Source: Magnetococcales bacterium DC0425bin3 (GTDB taxonomy: Bacteria; Pseudomonadota; Magnetococcia; Magnetococcales; DC0425bin3). Taken from it: 58,221 bases of DNA. Of the stretch, positions 16,502-23,786 are shown piece by piece. Positions within the stretch are counted from its first letter, which is position 1, and each line of letters begins with the position of its first letter. The stretch spans positions 1-58,221 of the forward strand of contig PEAP01000009.1 in assembly GCA_002753665.1 (NCBI GenBank). The letters run 5' to 3'. Under the pieces are notes generated by a model. It had not been told where the DNA came from. It saw nothing but the letters and a program-made list of their open reading frames with translations, and made no database searches. The position numbers and the translations under genes were made by a program.

Positions 16502-18301
16502 CTACCATCCGTAAAACACGAGGGGGGGCACATCCTTGGGCGTCAGACGCCTGGGACAGGGCGGATGGAGTTCAAAGAGACTGCCATCGGCGGAGCGCAC
16601 CACCTCTTGCAGGCCGAGGGGCCCGCGCAGCCGGTCCGGAACGGCCATATTGATCCGCAGATTGCGGTTGAACCAAATCAGGTGGAGACTCTCCCCGGCA
16701 CAGACCCGGGCGATCATGTGGGCCACCTGGGCATCCCGGGCCTGGTCCTGTTTGCGGGGACTGAGCAGGGCCGACCGACCGACCAGGGCATAGAGGACAT
16801 CGGGCACGTTGGAATAGAGGACTCCCGGCGGCGGCTGCCGCCGCAGATGATCGATCAGGGCGCTGTCGCGCCATTCCTGGCGTGAGAAGAAGTACGGCGA
16901 AGAACCGATGCCCCGTTGCCGTTCGAGCCCATCGACTGCGAGGGTCCATTGGGCCGGAACCACCGCCGACCAGACCAGCAACCCCACCCCGACCCCCCGT
17001 CGCCAAAGGCCATTCCGGGGCAACAGACCATCCCCCGCTTTCAGGGCCAGCAGCAACAGGGGAGCATACAAGGGCATGAGAAAACGATCACCGATGGGAT
17101 CGGTGCCGAAGATGCTGGCCGCCGCGATCACCCCGCCCAGATAGAGGGGCGGAAAGACCGCCAGGGGCAATACGGCGGCTTCCTGAAGCCGGAGCAGGCC
17201 GTTCTCTTGTGAGCGCTTCATGCCCCACACCAGGATCATCCCTGTTGCAACCGTAAGCAGTAACATGCCGATGCCATGGGACACCCAATGGGGCACCAAC
17301 CAGTTGGACAGGGTGATGGTGACCTCCCGCAGCCGTTCCATCAGGGCCACGGGCAGTTGTTCGTTATAGCCCCGGGTTTGCAGGTAACGTCCATGGACCA
17401 TTTTGTTATGGATCGCCCAGAGCAGGAAGGGCGTGGCCCCGGTCGCCAGAAACAGCAGGCCATGGCCCCAACGGCGGCGCCAGGGGATGGCCCCGCCGGC
17501 CAGCAGCAGAATCGCCGGCCCCACCAGCAGCAGAACGAGGCCGATCAGGCGGGTCATGTTGGCCCCGGCGGCGCCGACTCCGGCCAGCAGCAGGGGCCAG
17601 ACGGCAATGACGGAGGCGCCGGGATTGCGGCAGGCGTGCAGCCAGCCGCCCATGCCGAGCAGGAACAGCCAGAGAAACAGGTGGAACACGCTCTCGCTCA
17701 ACACATACTTGGCGGCGTCGAAGGACGGAAAGGCCAACCCCAGCAACAGCAGTCCCACCAACACCAGCCAACGGTCGGTCACCTGCCGCAGCAGCCAGCG
17801 ACCGACCAGGAACAGCACGGTGCCGTAGAGCAGAACATTCATGAAAAGAGCCGCGTCCACAGGGTCGGCGCCCAGAGCCTGGGTGGTCAACGCCAGCACC
17901 ACCGGGTAGAGGGGCGGCCAGGAGTAGAGGGGGCGACCCTGGAAGTCCTGGATGCCCTGTCCGGCGCGAACGCCATCCGCTCCGGCCAGGTAATAGGCGG
18001 AATCCGGGGTCAATCCCGGGCCGTGGGGCTGGGTGACCCATAGCAGATGCAGCGCCCCGGCCAGGGCCAGTATCAGGGCCGGCCAGAGCGCATGGGTGCG
18101 GGAACCCCGAGCCTGTCGCAGAATGCGGCAGACTCCGCGGCGCAGGAATGCGCCGCCGGAATCGATCGGTGCAACAGATTGATTCCGCGAGGCGGGCGAT
18201 CGATTCCGCAAGGCAGGCGCAATCCCGTTTTCGCCTGCCGACGCGCAGAATGGCCGGCCATTCTGCGCCAGGCTCCTCTGTGACAACACATGAGGTTTCA
18301 T
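16502..18301 (-). CDS. GT39-type membrane glycosyltransferase with repeat-derived N-terminus
   Basis: 599 residues. From about residue 70 it is a polytopic membrane protein of the GT39/ArnT-like (PMT_2) kind, with about eleven hydrophobic helices and the early loop GLTPDSAYYLAGADGV then GRPLYSWPPLYPVVLAL. Such enzymes move a sugar from a polyprenyl-phosphate donor to lipid or protein. The only in-frame ATG (18301) overlaps the stop of the upstream radical SAM gene as ATGA. Residues ~9-65 between that start and the first helix are encoded by a Family B repeat (SAGENGIAPAL, RNQSVAPIDSGG, CRILR). There is no good alternative start inside the gene. Confidence 0.82.
   Translation of the reverse strand: MKPHVLSQRSLAQNGRPFCASAGENGIAPALRNRSPASRNQSVAPIDSGGAFLRRGVCRILRQARGSRTHALWPALILALAGALHLLWVTQPHGPGLTPDSAYYLAGADGVRAGQGIQDFQGRPLYSWPPLYPVVLALTTQALGADPVDAALFMNVLLYGTVLFLVGRWLLRQVTDRWLVLVGLLLLGLAFPSFDAAKYVLSESVFHLFLWLFLLGMGGWLHACRNPGASVIAVWPLLLAGVGAAGANMTRLIGLVLLLVGPAILLLAGGAIPWRRRWGHGLLFLATGATPFLLWAIHNKMVHGRYLQTRGYNEQLPVALMERLREVTITLSNWLVPHWVSHGIGMLLLTVATGMILVWGMKRSQENGLLRLQEAAVLPLAVFPPLYLGGVIAAASIFGTDPIGDRFLMPLYAPLLLLALKAGDGLLPRNGLWRRGVGVGLLVWSAVVPAQWTLAVDGLERQRGIGSSPYFFSRQEWRDSALIDHLRRQPPPGVLYSNVPDVLYALVGRSALLSPRKQDQARDAQVAHMIARVCAGESLHLIWFNRNLRINMAVPDRLRGPLGLQEVVRSADGSLFELHPPCPRRLTPKDVPPLVFYGW
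18105..18290 (-). repeat. Family B mosaic repeat inside a coding sequence
   Basis: Reverse complement of the 11525-11690 unit with some extra copies of the GGAATC block. It contains the GCAGAATGGCC/GGCCATTCTGC hairpin, GGCAGGCG/CGCCTGCC, and the CGCATTCTGCG end. It lies wholly within the 5' end of the GT39-type gene and carries no stop in that gene's frame. Confidence 0.85.
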
Positions 18302-19761
18302 TGGGACCTGCCGAACAGCACCATCCCGATTCGTCCGTGCCGCAACAGATGAACCCTGAGCCGCAGGGCGATCAGCAGACCCCGCAGGAGCTTGATGGCT
18401 TCATACCCATCGAGGTACCTGAACTGCCGCCAGAGCCAGGAAAACCGGAAGTAGAAGCGGGCATAGAGGCGGTCCATCTGGTGTTCGAGGTCCTTGCGCT
18501 CCAGGCCGTGGGGCACGAAGGGAATCCGGGCGGATGTGGTATGGATCGCATCGGTATTGTCGCGCTGGAAGGCGCCGTACTGTTCGGCATTATCCCAGAC
18601 GGGGGTCCCGGGCAGGGGGGAAAAGTAGGTGATGCCGATATGGGTCACCGGCAGGGACAGGGCCAGATCGATGGTCTGCTGCAAGGTCTCCCGGGTTTCC
18701 CCGGGCACGCCCAGCATGAAGGAAGGGCGCACCTGGATGCGCAGTTGGTCGGCCATGTGACAGATGCGGCGCACCTCATCCATGGATTGATGTTTGCCCA
18801 ACAGGTCCAGCACCGCCTCCGAACCGCTTTCGATGCCCGGCATGATCAGCCAGCAGCCGGCCTGTTTCATCTTCAGCAGCACATCCTGGTCGATCACCCG
18901 GTTGATTTTGACGAAGCAGCCCCAGGTCAGGTCGAATTTGTCCCGGATCATGGCATCGCAGATGGTCAGCAGCCGACGCCGGTTGAGGGTGAAGACATCG
19001 TCGAAGAACAGCAAATCGCGGATGCCGTACTCCGACATCAGCAGACGGATATGCTTGAGAACATAGTCCGGGGAATTGGACCGCACCATGCGGCGGTAGA
19101 GGGAGCCCTGGCAGTAGATGCACTTGGAGGGACAGCCCCGGGAGGTGATGATGGCGGCGTTGGGCAACCGTTTGTAATTGTTGACCGCCGGACGGTACCA
19201 CTGCAGTGGCTTGGGGTAGAGGTGATAGGCCGGCAGGGGCAGGGCATCCAGGTCCTCGACCACCGACAGTCCGTTGGCCACCGCCCGACCCGCCGCCGTG
19301 TTGCGATAGACCAACCCCGGGATGTCGGCGCAGGCCTCCTCCCGGAAGCCGCCGGCGATCAACCGGGAGAGGGTGTGGTCCCCCTCCCCGACCACCAGGA
19401 AATCAAACCAGGGGTTGGCATCCAGCAGGGCATCGGACCGATTGTGGAAATGGGGACCGCCCAGGATGATGCGGGTGGCGGGCAGATGCTCCCGAACGGC
19501 CTTGCCGAGCCGCACCGCACCGGAAAAATCCATGGAGACCACCGACAGACCGAGGATGTCCGGCTGTTCGGCGCGCAGGAACTCCAGCATGGCGCCGAAG
19601 CCGATGCCTTCGGCCTGGGGGTCGCGGATGATGACCCGGTGCCCCTCGCCCAGCAGGACGGCGGCGATGATCCCCAGGCCGATGTTGGGCAAGGCGAAGT
19701 GGTCGGTCCCCAGAAAGCCGTCGTGGCTCTTGAAACTGGGACGCATCAGGATGATCTTCAC
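18298..19761 (-). CDS. B12-binding-type radical SAM protein
   Basis: 487 residues. Residues ~1-150 look like the Rossmann-type cobalamin-binding domain of B12-radical SAM proteins (PNIGLGIIAAVLLGEGHRV, ILGLSVVSMD, IILGGPH). The radical SAM core has SRGCPSKCIYC, the CxxxCxxC ligands of the [4Fe-4S] cluster, near residue 215. Later motifs are MPGIESGSE and FMLGVPGET. Such enzymes methylate or rearrange unreactive carbons; the substrate is unknown. It starts at GTG (19761) with GAGG before it. Its stop overlaps the start of the GT39-type gene, suggesting joint action on a lipid or surface glycan. Confidence 0.88.
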   Translation of the reverse strand: MKIILMRPSFKSHDGFLGTDHFALPNIGLGIIAAVLLGEGHRVIIRDPQAEGIGFGAMLEFLRAEQPDILGLSVVSMDFSGAVRLGKAVREHLPATRIILGGPHFHNRSDALLDANPWFDFLVVGEGDHTLSRLIAGGFREEACADIPGLVYRNTAAGRAVANGLSVVEDLDALPLPAYHLYPKPLQWYRPAVNNYKRLPNAAIITSRGCPSKCIYCQGSLYRRMVRSNSPDYVLKHIRLLMSEYGIRDLLFFDDVFTLNRRRLLTICDAMIRDKFDLTWGCFVKINRVIDQDVLLKMKQAGCWLIMPGIESGSEAVLDLLGKHQSMDEVRRICHMADQLRIQVRPSFMLGVPGETRETLQQTIDLALSLPVTHIGITYFSPLPGTPVWDNAEQYGAFQRDNTDAIHTTSARIPFVPHGLERKDLEHQMDRLYARFYFRFSWLWRQFRYLDGYEAIKLLRGLLIALRLRVHLLRHGRIGMVLFGRSQ

Positions 19762-19815
19762 GGCCGCCTCGGGGAATGGACCGACCTGCGGGGTTGCAGA
19801 CTCTGTGGATCCAGT

Positions 19816-19900
19816 CTACCGACCCGGGAATTTTCTGGCAACCGTCACGTCAAACGCCCCCAATCCGCGGCTTTCATCGGGAGAGAGTGGAGGGAGTTTC
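19816..19900 (-). repeat. Family A repeat, degenerate copy
   Basis: On the minus strand CTCCCTCCACTCTCTCCCGATGAAAGCCGCGG, split here as a left pyrimidine-rich module and a right module, follows the Family A plan. It sits about 55 bp before the radical SAM start, oriented towards it. The peptide LPPLSPDESR read from it is in that gene's phase, with a stop at 19816 between. Confidence 0.65.
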
Positions 19901-19929
19901 TTGCCATATGATATCGTCCTTGATATAAT
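19901..19929 (+). promoter_or_regulatory. Sigma-70 promoter of hicAB
   Basis: TTGCCA (19901-19906), a 17-bp spacer and TATAAT (19924-19929). The predicted start of transcription, 6-8 bases on, falls on or just before the hicA ATG at 19937, so the mRNA should be leaderless. A direct repeat TGATAT at 19909 and 19921 overlaps the promoter and could be a HicB operator. Confidence 0.8.
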
Positions 19930-19936
19930 TTTGGCC

Positions 19937-20161
19937 ATGACCAAGCACGAAAAGATGCTCGCCCGCATGCTGAACAACCCACAGGGCTGGACAATCGAAA
20001 ATCTGAAAGCCATTGCCTCCCGTCATGGGATTGAGTGGCGCCAGAAGAACACCAGCCATGTAACCTTCCGCCGACCCGATGGCAAAATCATCCCGATTCC
20101 TGTTCATGGCGAGATCAAACCAATCTACATCAAGGGGTTCTTGAACTTTCTGGAGGATTGA
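19937..20161 (+). CDS. hicA: HicA-type mRNA interferase toxin
   Basis: 74 residues. Small double-stranded-RNA-binding-like fold of the YcfA/HicA family: helix (HEKMLARMLNNP), helix (IENLKAIASRHG), then strands with NTSHVTFRRPDG, where His41 is the likely catalytic residue. HicA cuts mRNAs without needing the ribosome. hicB follows after three bases. There is no ribosome-binding site, which fits a leaderless transcript from the promoter at 19901-19929. Confidence 0.88.
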   Translation: MTKHEKMLARMLNNPQGWTIENLKAIASRHGIEWRQKNTSHVTFRRPDGKIIPIPVHGEIKPIYIKGFLNFLED

Positions 20162-20164
20162 ACG

Positions 20165-20524
20165 ATGGCCGACTTGCGCGACTACCCCTTCGAGATTCGC
20201 CCTCTTTCCCAGGAGGATGGCGGGGGATTCCTGATCTCCTTCCCCCACTTCGACAAGTGCATTGCGGATGGTGAAACGGAGGAAGAGGCCATCGCCAATG
20301 GCAGGAAAGCGCTCCATGCCGTCATCGAGACCATGAAGGAGTTTGGTGATCCCATCCCGGAGCCCGGGGAATGCGCCTACTCCGGCCGTTTCGTCACCCG
20401 CGTACCGAAGAACATCCACGCCCGCCTTGCGCTGCGGGCCAAAAAAGAAGGCGTGAGCATGAATGCCATGGTTGCCTCCATTCTGGCCGAAAGCCTGGGC
20501 CGTTCTACCCGGGAGCATGTTTGA
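20165..20524 (+). CDS. hicB: HicB-type antitoxin
   Basis: 119 residues. The N-terminal degraded RNase H fold has the HicB pattern YPFEIRPLSQEDGGGFLISFPHF, split here over the strand pair, then ADGETEEEAIANGRKALHAVIETM. The C-terminal ribbon-helix-helix (RVPKNIHARLALRAKKEGVS) should bind the operon promoter. It neutralises HicA and represses the operon. Toxin-first order is usual for hicAB. Confidence 0.92.
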   Translation: MADLRDYPFEIRPLSQEDGGGFLISFPHFDKCIADGETEEEAIANGRKALHAVIETMKEFGDPIPEPGECAYSGRFVTRVPKNIHARLALRAKKEGVSMNAMVASILAESLGRSTREHV

Positions 20525-20597
20525 AAAAGGCATCCATGACGACGCACACCTGCCTCAAGTCCCTCCTCGCGACCCGCAAACCGATTTCATCCTCTAC

Positions 20598-21812
20598 TCA
20601 TTGCATCACCCGCCCCAACTCCTCCACCACCCGTTCCACATCGGCATTCTCCATGGCGGGAAACAGCGGCAGGCTCAGCACCTGGCGGTAGTAGGCCCAG
20701 GCCCCGGGCAGGTCCAGTTCCCCGTAGCGCTGGCGATAATAAGGCTGGCGATGGAGCGGCAGGTAATGGACCTGGGTGCCGATGCCCCGATCCCGCAAGG
20801 CCTGCATCACCGCCCCGCGGTGGCGGCCCAGGGTGGCGAAATCGATGCGCACCACATACAGATGCCATACCGGCACGTTGCCCGGCTGGCGGGGAATCGG
20901 CCGGACCAGGGGCGCCAGGGGCGCCAGCAGGCGGTCGTAGAGCGCCGCCAGCTCCCGGCGGCGGGCGGCCAGGCGCGGCAGTTTGTGCAGTTGGCTGCAC
21001 CCCAGGGCGCAGTGCAGGTCGCTGGCCCGGTAGTTGTACCCCACCTCGGCCATCTCGTAGTACCAGGGATTGGGCTGACCATCGGGATCCAACGCCCATT
21101 GGGGATGCCGGAATTCCATCGGATTCTGGTGCATGCCGTGACTGCGCAGCAGGCGCAGGCGCTGGGCCAGCCGGTCGTCGTTGGTGGTGATCGCTCCCCC
21201 CTCCCCCATGGCGACGGTCTTGACCGGATGAAAGCTGAACACCCCCAGGGTGGAATGGTGACAGCCCCCGGCGGCCCGCGCCACGCCGTCCGGGCCGGCA
21301 TAGGTGGTGCCCAGGGCGTGGCAGGCATCTTCCACCAACGGCACGCCCCGGGCCCGGGCCTGGTCCCACAGCTCCGGCAGGGCCACGCACTGGCCGTTGA
21401 GATGCACCGGGAACACCGCCTTCACCGCCCCCGGCCCGTCGCGCTGCCAGGCCTCCTCCAGATGCCGAGACTCCATGAGGCCGGTGTCCGGATCCACATC
21501 GGCAAAACGCACCTCCGCTCCCACGAAGCGGGCGGCGTTGGCGGTGGCGAGAAAGGTCACCGCCGGGACGATCACCGCATCCCCCGGCCCCAACCCCAGG
21601 GCCAGGGCCGTCAGGTGCAGGGCGGCGGTTCCGTTAGCGCAAACAACTGCGTGGCGACAGGAAACGGTTCTGGCCAGGGCGGTTTCGAAAGCGGTCACGG
21701 CCGGACCGGTGGTCAGCCAACCGCTCTGCAGCGCGGCGGCCACGGCGGCCACGTCGTCCGCCTCAATCAACTGGCGACCGTAGGGCAGAAAAGGCAGGTC
21801 GGATCCGGTCAT
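20598..21812 (-). CDS. pseC: UDP-4-amino-4,6-dideoxy-N-acetyl-L-altrosamine transaminase
   Basis: 404 residues of the DegT/DnrJ/EryC1/StrS PLP-dependent aminotransferases. It starts LPFLPYGRQLIEADDVAAV and has the PLP lysine at 198 in FSFHPVKTVAMGEGGAITT; EDACHALG holds the pyridine-binding Asp. PseC makes the second intermediate of CMP-pseudaminic acid. The gene lies 10 bp after pseB on the same strand, which fixes the call over other sugar aminotransferases. Pseudaminic acid decorates flagellins or surface polysaccharide. The later genes pseH, pseG, pseI and pseF are not in the window. Confidence 0.93.
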   Translation of the reverse strand: MTGSDLPFLPYGRQLIEADDVAAVAAALQSGWLTTGPAVTAFETALARTVSCRHAVVCANGTAALHLTALALGLGPGDAVIVPAVTFLATANAARFVGAEVRFADVDPDTGLMESRHLEEAWQRDGPGAVKAVFPVHLNGQCVALPELWDQARARGVPLVEDACHALGTTYAGPDGVARAAGGCHHSTLGVFSFHPVKTVAMGEGGAITTNDDRLAQRLRLLRSHGMHQNPMEFRHPQWALDPDGQPNPWYYEMAEVGYNYRASDLHCALGCSQLHKLPRLAARRRELAALYDRLLAPLAPLVRPIPRQPGNVPVWHLYVVRIDFATLGRHRGAVMQALRDRGIGTQVHYLPLHRQPYYRQRYGELDLPGAWAYYRQVLSLPLFPAMENADVERVVEELGRVMQ

Positions 21813-21822
21813 GGCCGAGGTC

Positions 21823-22839
21823 TCAATCCGGCTCCAGGGCCTCGATGATCCGCGTCAGGTCCTTCGCGCCCAGCCAATGGGGATTGGTATCGCTGGCGTA
21901 GCGAAAATCCTCCGGCACGGAAGGCAGGCTCCGGTAGATCTCGCCGGACCACCAGTAGAATGGCGGCTGGATGACATAGCGGTCGGTCATTTCCAGGGTG
22001 TTGCGGGCGTCGTCCTCGGGCACCATCACCTCGTGGAGCTTCTCCCCCGGGCGGATGCCGATGATCTTCTGGGGCAGGTGGGGCGCGATGGCCCGGGCCA
22101 GATCCACCACCCGCATGCTGGGAATCTTCGGCACGAAGATCTCCCCGCCCTGCATCAGATCAAGACAGGAGAGGACAAAATCCACTCCCTGCTGCAGGGT
22201 GATCCAGAAACGGGTCATGCGGGGATCGGTGATGGGCAGGGCGTCGGCCCCCTGGGCCAGCAGCTTGCGGAAATAGGGAATCACGCTGCCCCGGCTGCCC
22301 ATGACGTTGCCGTAACGCACCACCGAAAAGCGCGCTCCGTCGGTGCCGCTGAGATGGTTGGCGGCCACGAAGATCTTGTCCGACGCCAACTTGCTGGCTC
22401 CGTAAAGATTGACCGGATTGGCGGCCTTGTCGGTGGAGAGGGCCAGAACCTTCTTCACCCCGGTGCGCAGGGCGGCCTGCACCACGTTTTCCGCCCCCAG
22501 CACGTTGGTGTGGATGCATTCGAAGGGGTTGTATTCGGCGGTGGGCACCTGCTTGAGGGCGGCGGCGTGGATGACGTAATCCACCTCGCGAAAGGCCCGC
22601 TCCAGCCGGTCCCGGTCCCGCACGTCGCCGATGAAGAAGCGCATGCAGCCCTGCCCCTCGAAGGCGGGATGGTACTGCATTTCGAACTGCTTCATCTCAT
22701 CCCGGGAAAAGATGATCAGCTTGCGCGGCTTGAACCGCTCCAGCACGGTCCTCGCGAAGTGTTTGCCGAAGGAACCGCTGCCGCCGGTGACCAGAATGTT
22801 GCGGCCATTCAGATCGACGGATCCGGAGTTGTTCACCAT
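21823..22839 (-). CDS. pseB: UDP-N-acetylglucosamine 4,6-dehydratase (inverting)
   Basis: 338 residues from the ATG at 22839. Extended short-chain dehydrogenase: NAD-binding GGSGSFGKHF from residue 19, then KLIIFSRDEMKQFEM, typical of PseB/FlaA1, and the catalytic stretch STDKAANPVNLYGASKLASD with the Lys and Tyr. It converts UDP-GlcNAc to the 4-keto-6-deoxy sugar with inversion at C5, the first step to pseudaminic acid. A TTG at 22890 is an alternative start. Forms an operon with pseC. Confidence 0.95.
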   Translation of the reverse strand: MVNNSGSVDLNGRNILVTGGSGSFGKHFARTVLERFKPRKLIIFSRDEMKQFEMQYHPAFEGQGCMRFFIGDVRDRDRLERAFREVDYVIHAAALKQVPTAEYNPFECIHTNVLGAENVVQAALRTGVKKVLALSTDKAANPVNLYGASKLASDKIFVAANHLSGTDGARFSVVRYGNVMGSRGSVIPYFRKLLAQGADALPITDPRMTRFWITLQQGVDFVLSCLDLMQGGEIFVPKIPSMRVVDLARAIAPHLPQKIIGIRPGEKLHEVMVPEDDARNTLEMTDRYVIQPPFYWWSGEIYRSLPSVPEDFRYASDTNPHWLGAKDLTRIIEALEPD

Positions 22840-22931
22840 GACGGTACCGTTGGGAAGTGAGTCGGGAAAAAGGGTTGCTTCTACTCCCAACCACCCGAAA
22901 ATTCAAGGGGGCATTCCCCCCGACCGGGGGA

Positions 22932-23183
22932 TCAGAGCGAAAAATCCACTTCCAGCCGTTCCAGCTCGCGGATCATCACCACATGGGCCTTGTTGACGAT
23001 GGTGGTCAGGCTGGGTTTGGCCTTGTCCACCACCACGATGAACGCCTCCGGCCGGTTCATGAAATCCAGCAGGCGCTCGTCCAGGTCCAGATAGAGAGTG
23101 CCCTTCTGCAGTTTCTGGCTGGCCAGCATCACCTCCACCAGAATCTGATGCTTGGGAACCACCCGGTGGGAACGGTCGCTCAT
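22932..23183 (-). CDS. Small hypothetical protein (DUF6812-like)
   Basis: 83 residues, mainly beta-strand: RHRVVP-like opening, KGTLYLDLDERLLDFMNRPE, then FIVVVDKAKPS and TTIVNKAHVVMIREL. The pattern of a D-L-L-D-F-M-N-R turn followed by VNKAHVVMI resembles small DUF6812-type proteins. It lies 92 bp before pseB on the same strand and may be cotranscribed with it. Function unknown. Confidence 0.6.
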   Translation of the reverse strand: MSDRSHRVVPKHQILVEVMLASQKLQKGTLYLDLDERLLDFMNRPEAFIVVVDKAKPSLTTIVNKAHVVMIRELERLEVDFSL

Positions 23184-23265
23184 GACACCTTGCCCGCGAG
23201 GGTTATTGGCTCATAATTTGCTTGCGCACTCATGATGGTACAGGATTTCCGGTTGGAGTCACAGA

Positions 23266-23748
23266 GTGAATGACATCCCCTCCCCGGCGTCGGACGATCC
23301 GGCGCGCCAGACCCTCCAGTTGCCAGCCGTCATCCTGACCGATCGGCGGCTCAACCTCAACGATCTGCGGGTATTGATGGCGCTCTATCTGTTCGCCGAC
23401 CCGACCGGGCGCAGCAGTCCCACCCGGGACACCCTGGCCTCTCTCACCGGTCTGCCCGCCAGCCGGATCAGCACCACCACCTCACGGCTGGCGGGGATGG
23501 GCTGGCTGGAAAAGACCTCCGGCTCGGGCAAGTCCACCACCCAATACCAACTGCCGACCCCCGGCCAACGCCCCCCGGGGCTGCCGTCCCGTGATGCCGC
23601 CGACCCCGACGAACTGCGCAGCCGGATCCAGGACATCGTCAAGGAGGAGCTGACCCGCCTCAACGGCGCCGGCCACTTGGCGGGCCGGGACATCTCCCCG
23701 GAACAGCGCCTGAACCTGAAGCGTTTCCGCAAACCGTCTTCGACCTGA
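23266..23748 (+). CDS. Winged-helix (HTH_36-like) DNA-binding protein
   Basis: 160 residues from a GTG with GGAG seven bases upstream. Residues ~18-95 form a winged helix: LNDLRVLMALYLFADPTGRS, then SPTRDTLASLTGLPASRIS as the recognition helix, and a wing with GSGKSTTQYQL. This resembles the N-terminal domains of plasmid or phage replication initiators, but the protein is too short to be one. The rest is polar, with an IQDIVKEELTRL helix. It is divergent from the pseB cluster. A regulator or a mobile-element remnant are both possible. Confidence 0.7.
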   Translation: MNDIPSPASDDPARQTLQLPAVILTDRRLNLNDLRVLMALYLFADPTGRSSPTRDTLASLTGLPASRISTTTSRLAGMGWLEKTSGSGKSTTQYQLPTPGQRPPGLPSRDAADPDELRSRIQDIVKEELTRLNGAGHLAGRDISPEQRLNLKRFRKPSST

Positions 23749-23786
23749 TCGGCGCCTGCCCCCATGCCGCGACAGCCTTCACCGGG

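Noticed and set aside
23266-23748. Plasmid replication initiator
   Set aside because: The winged helix resembles the first domain of such proteins, but the second domain is missing and no iterons are visible nearby.
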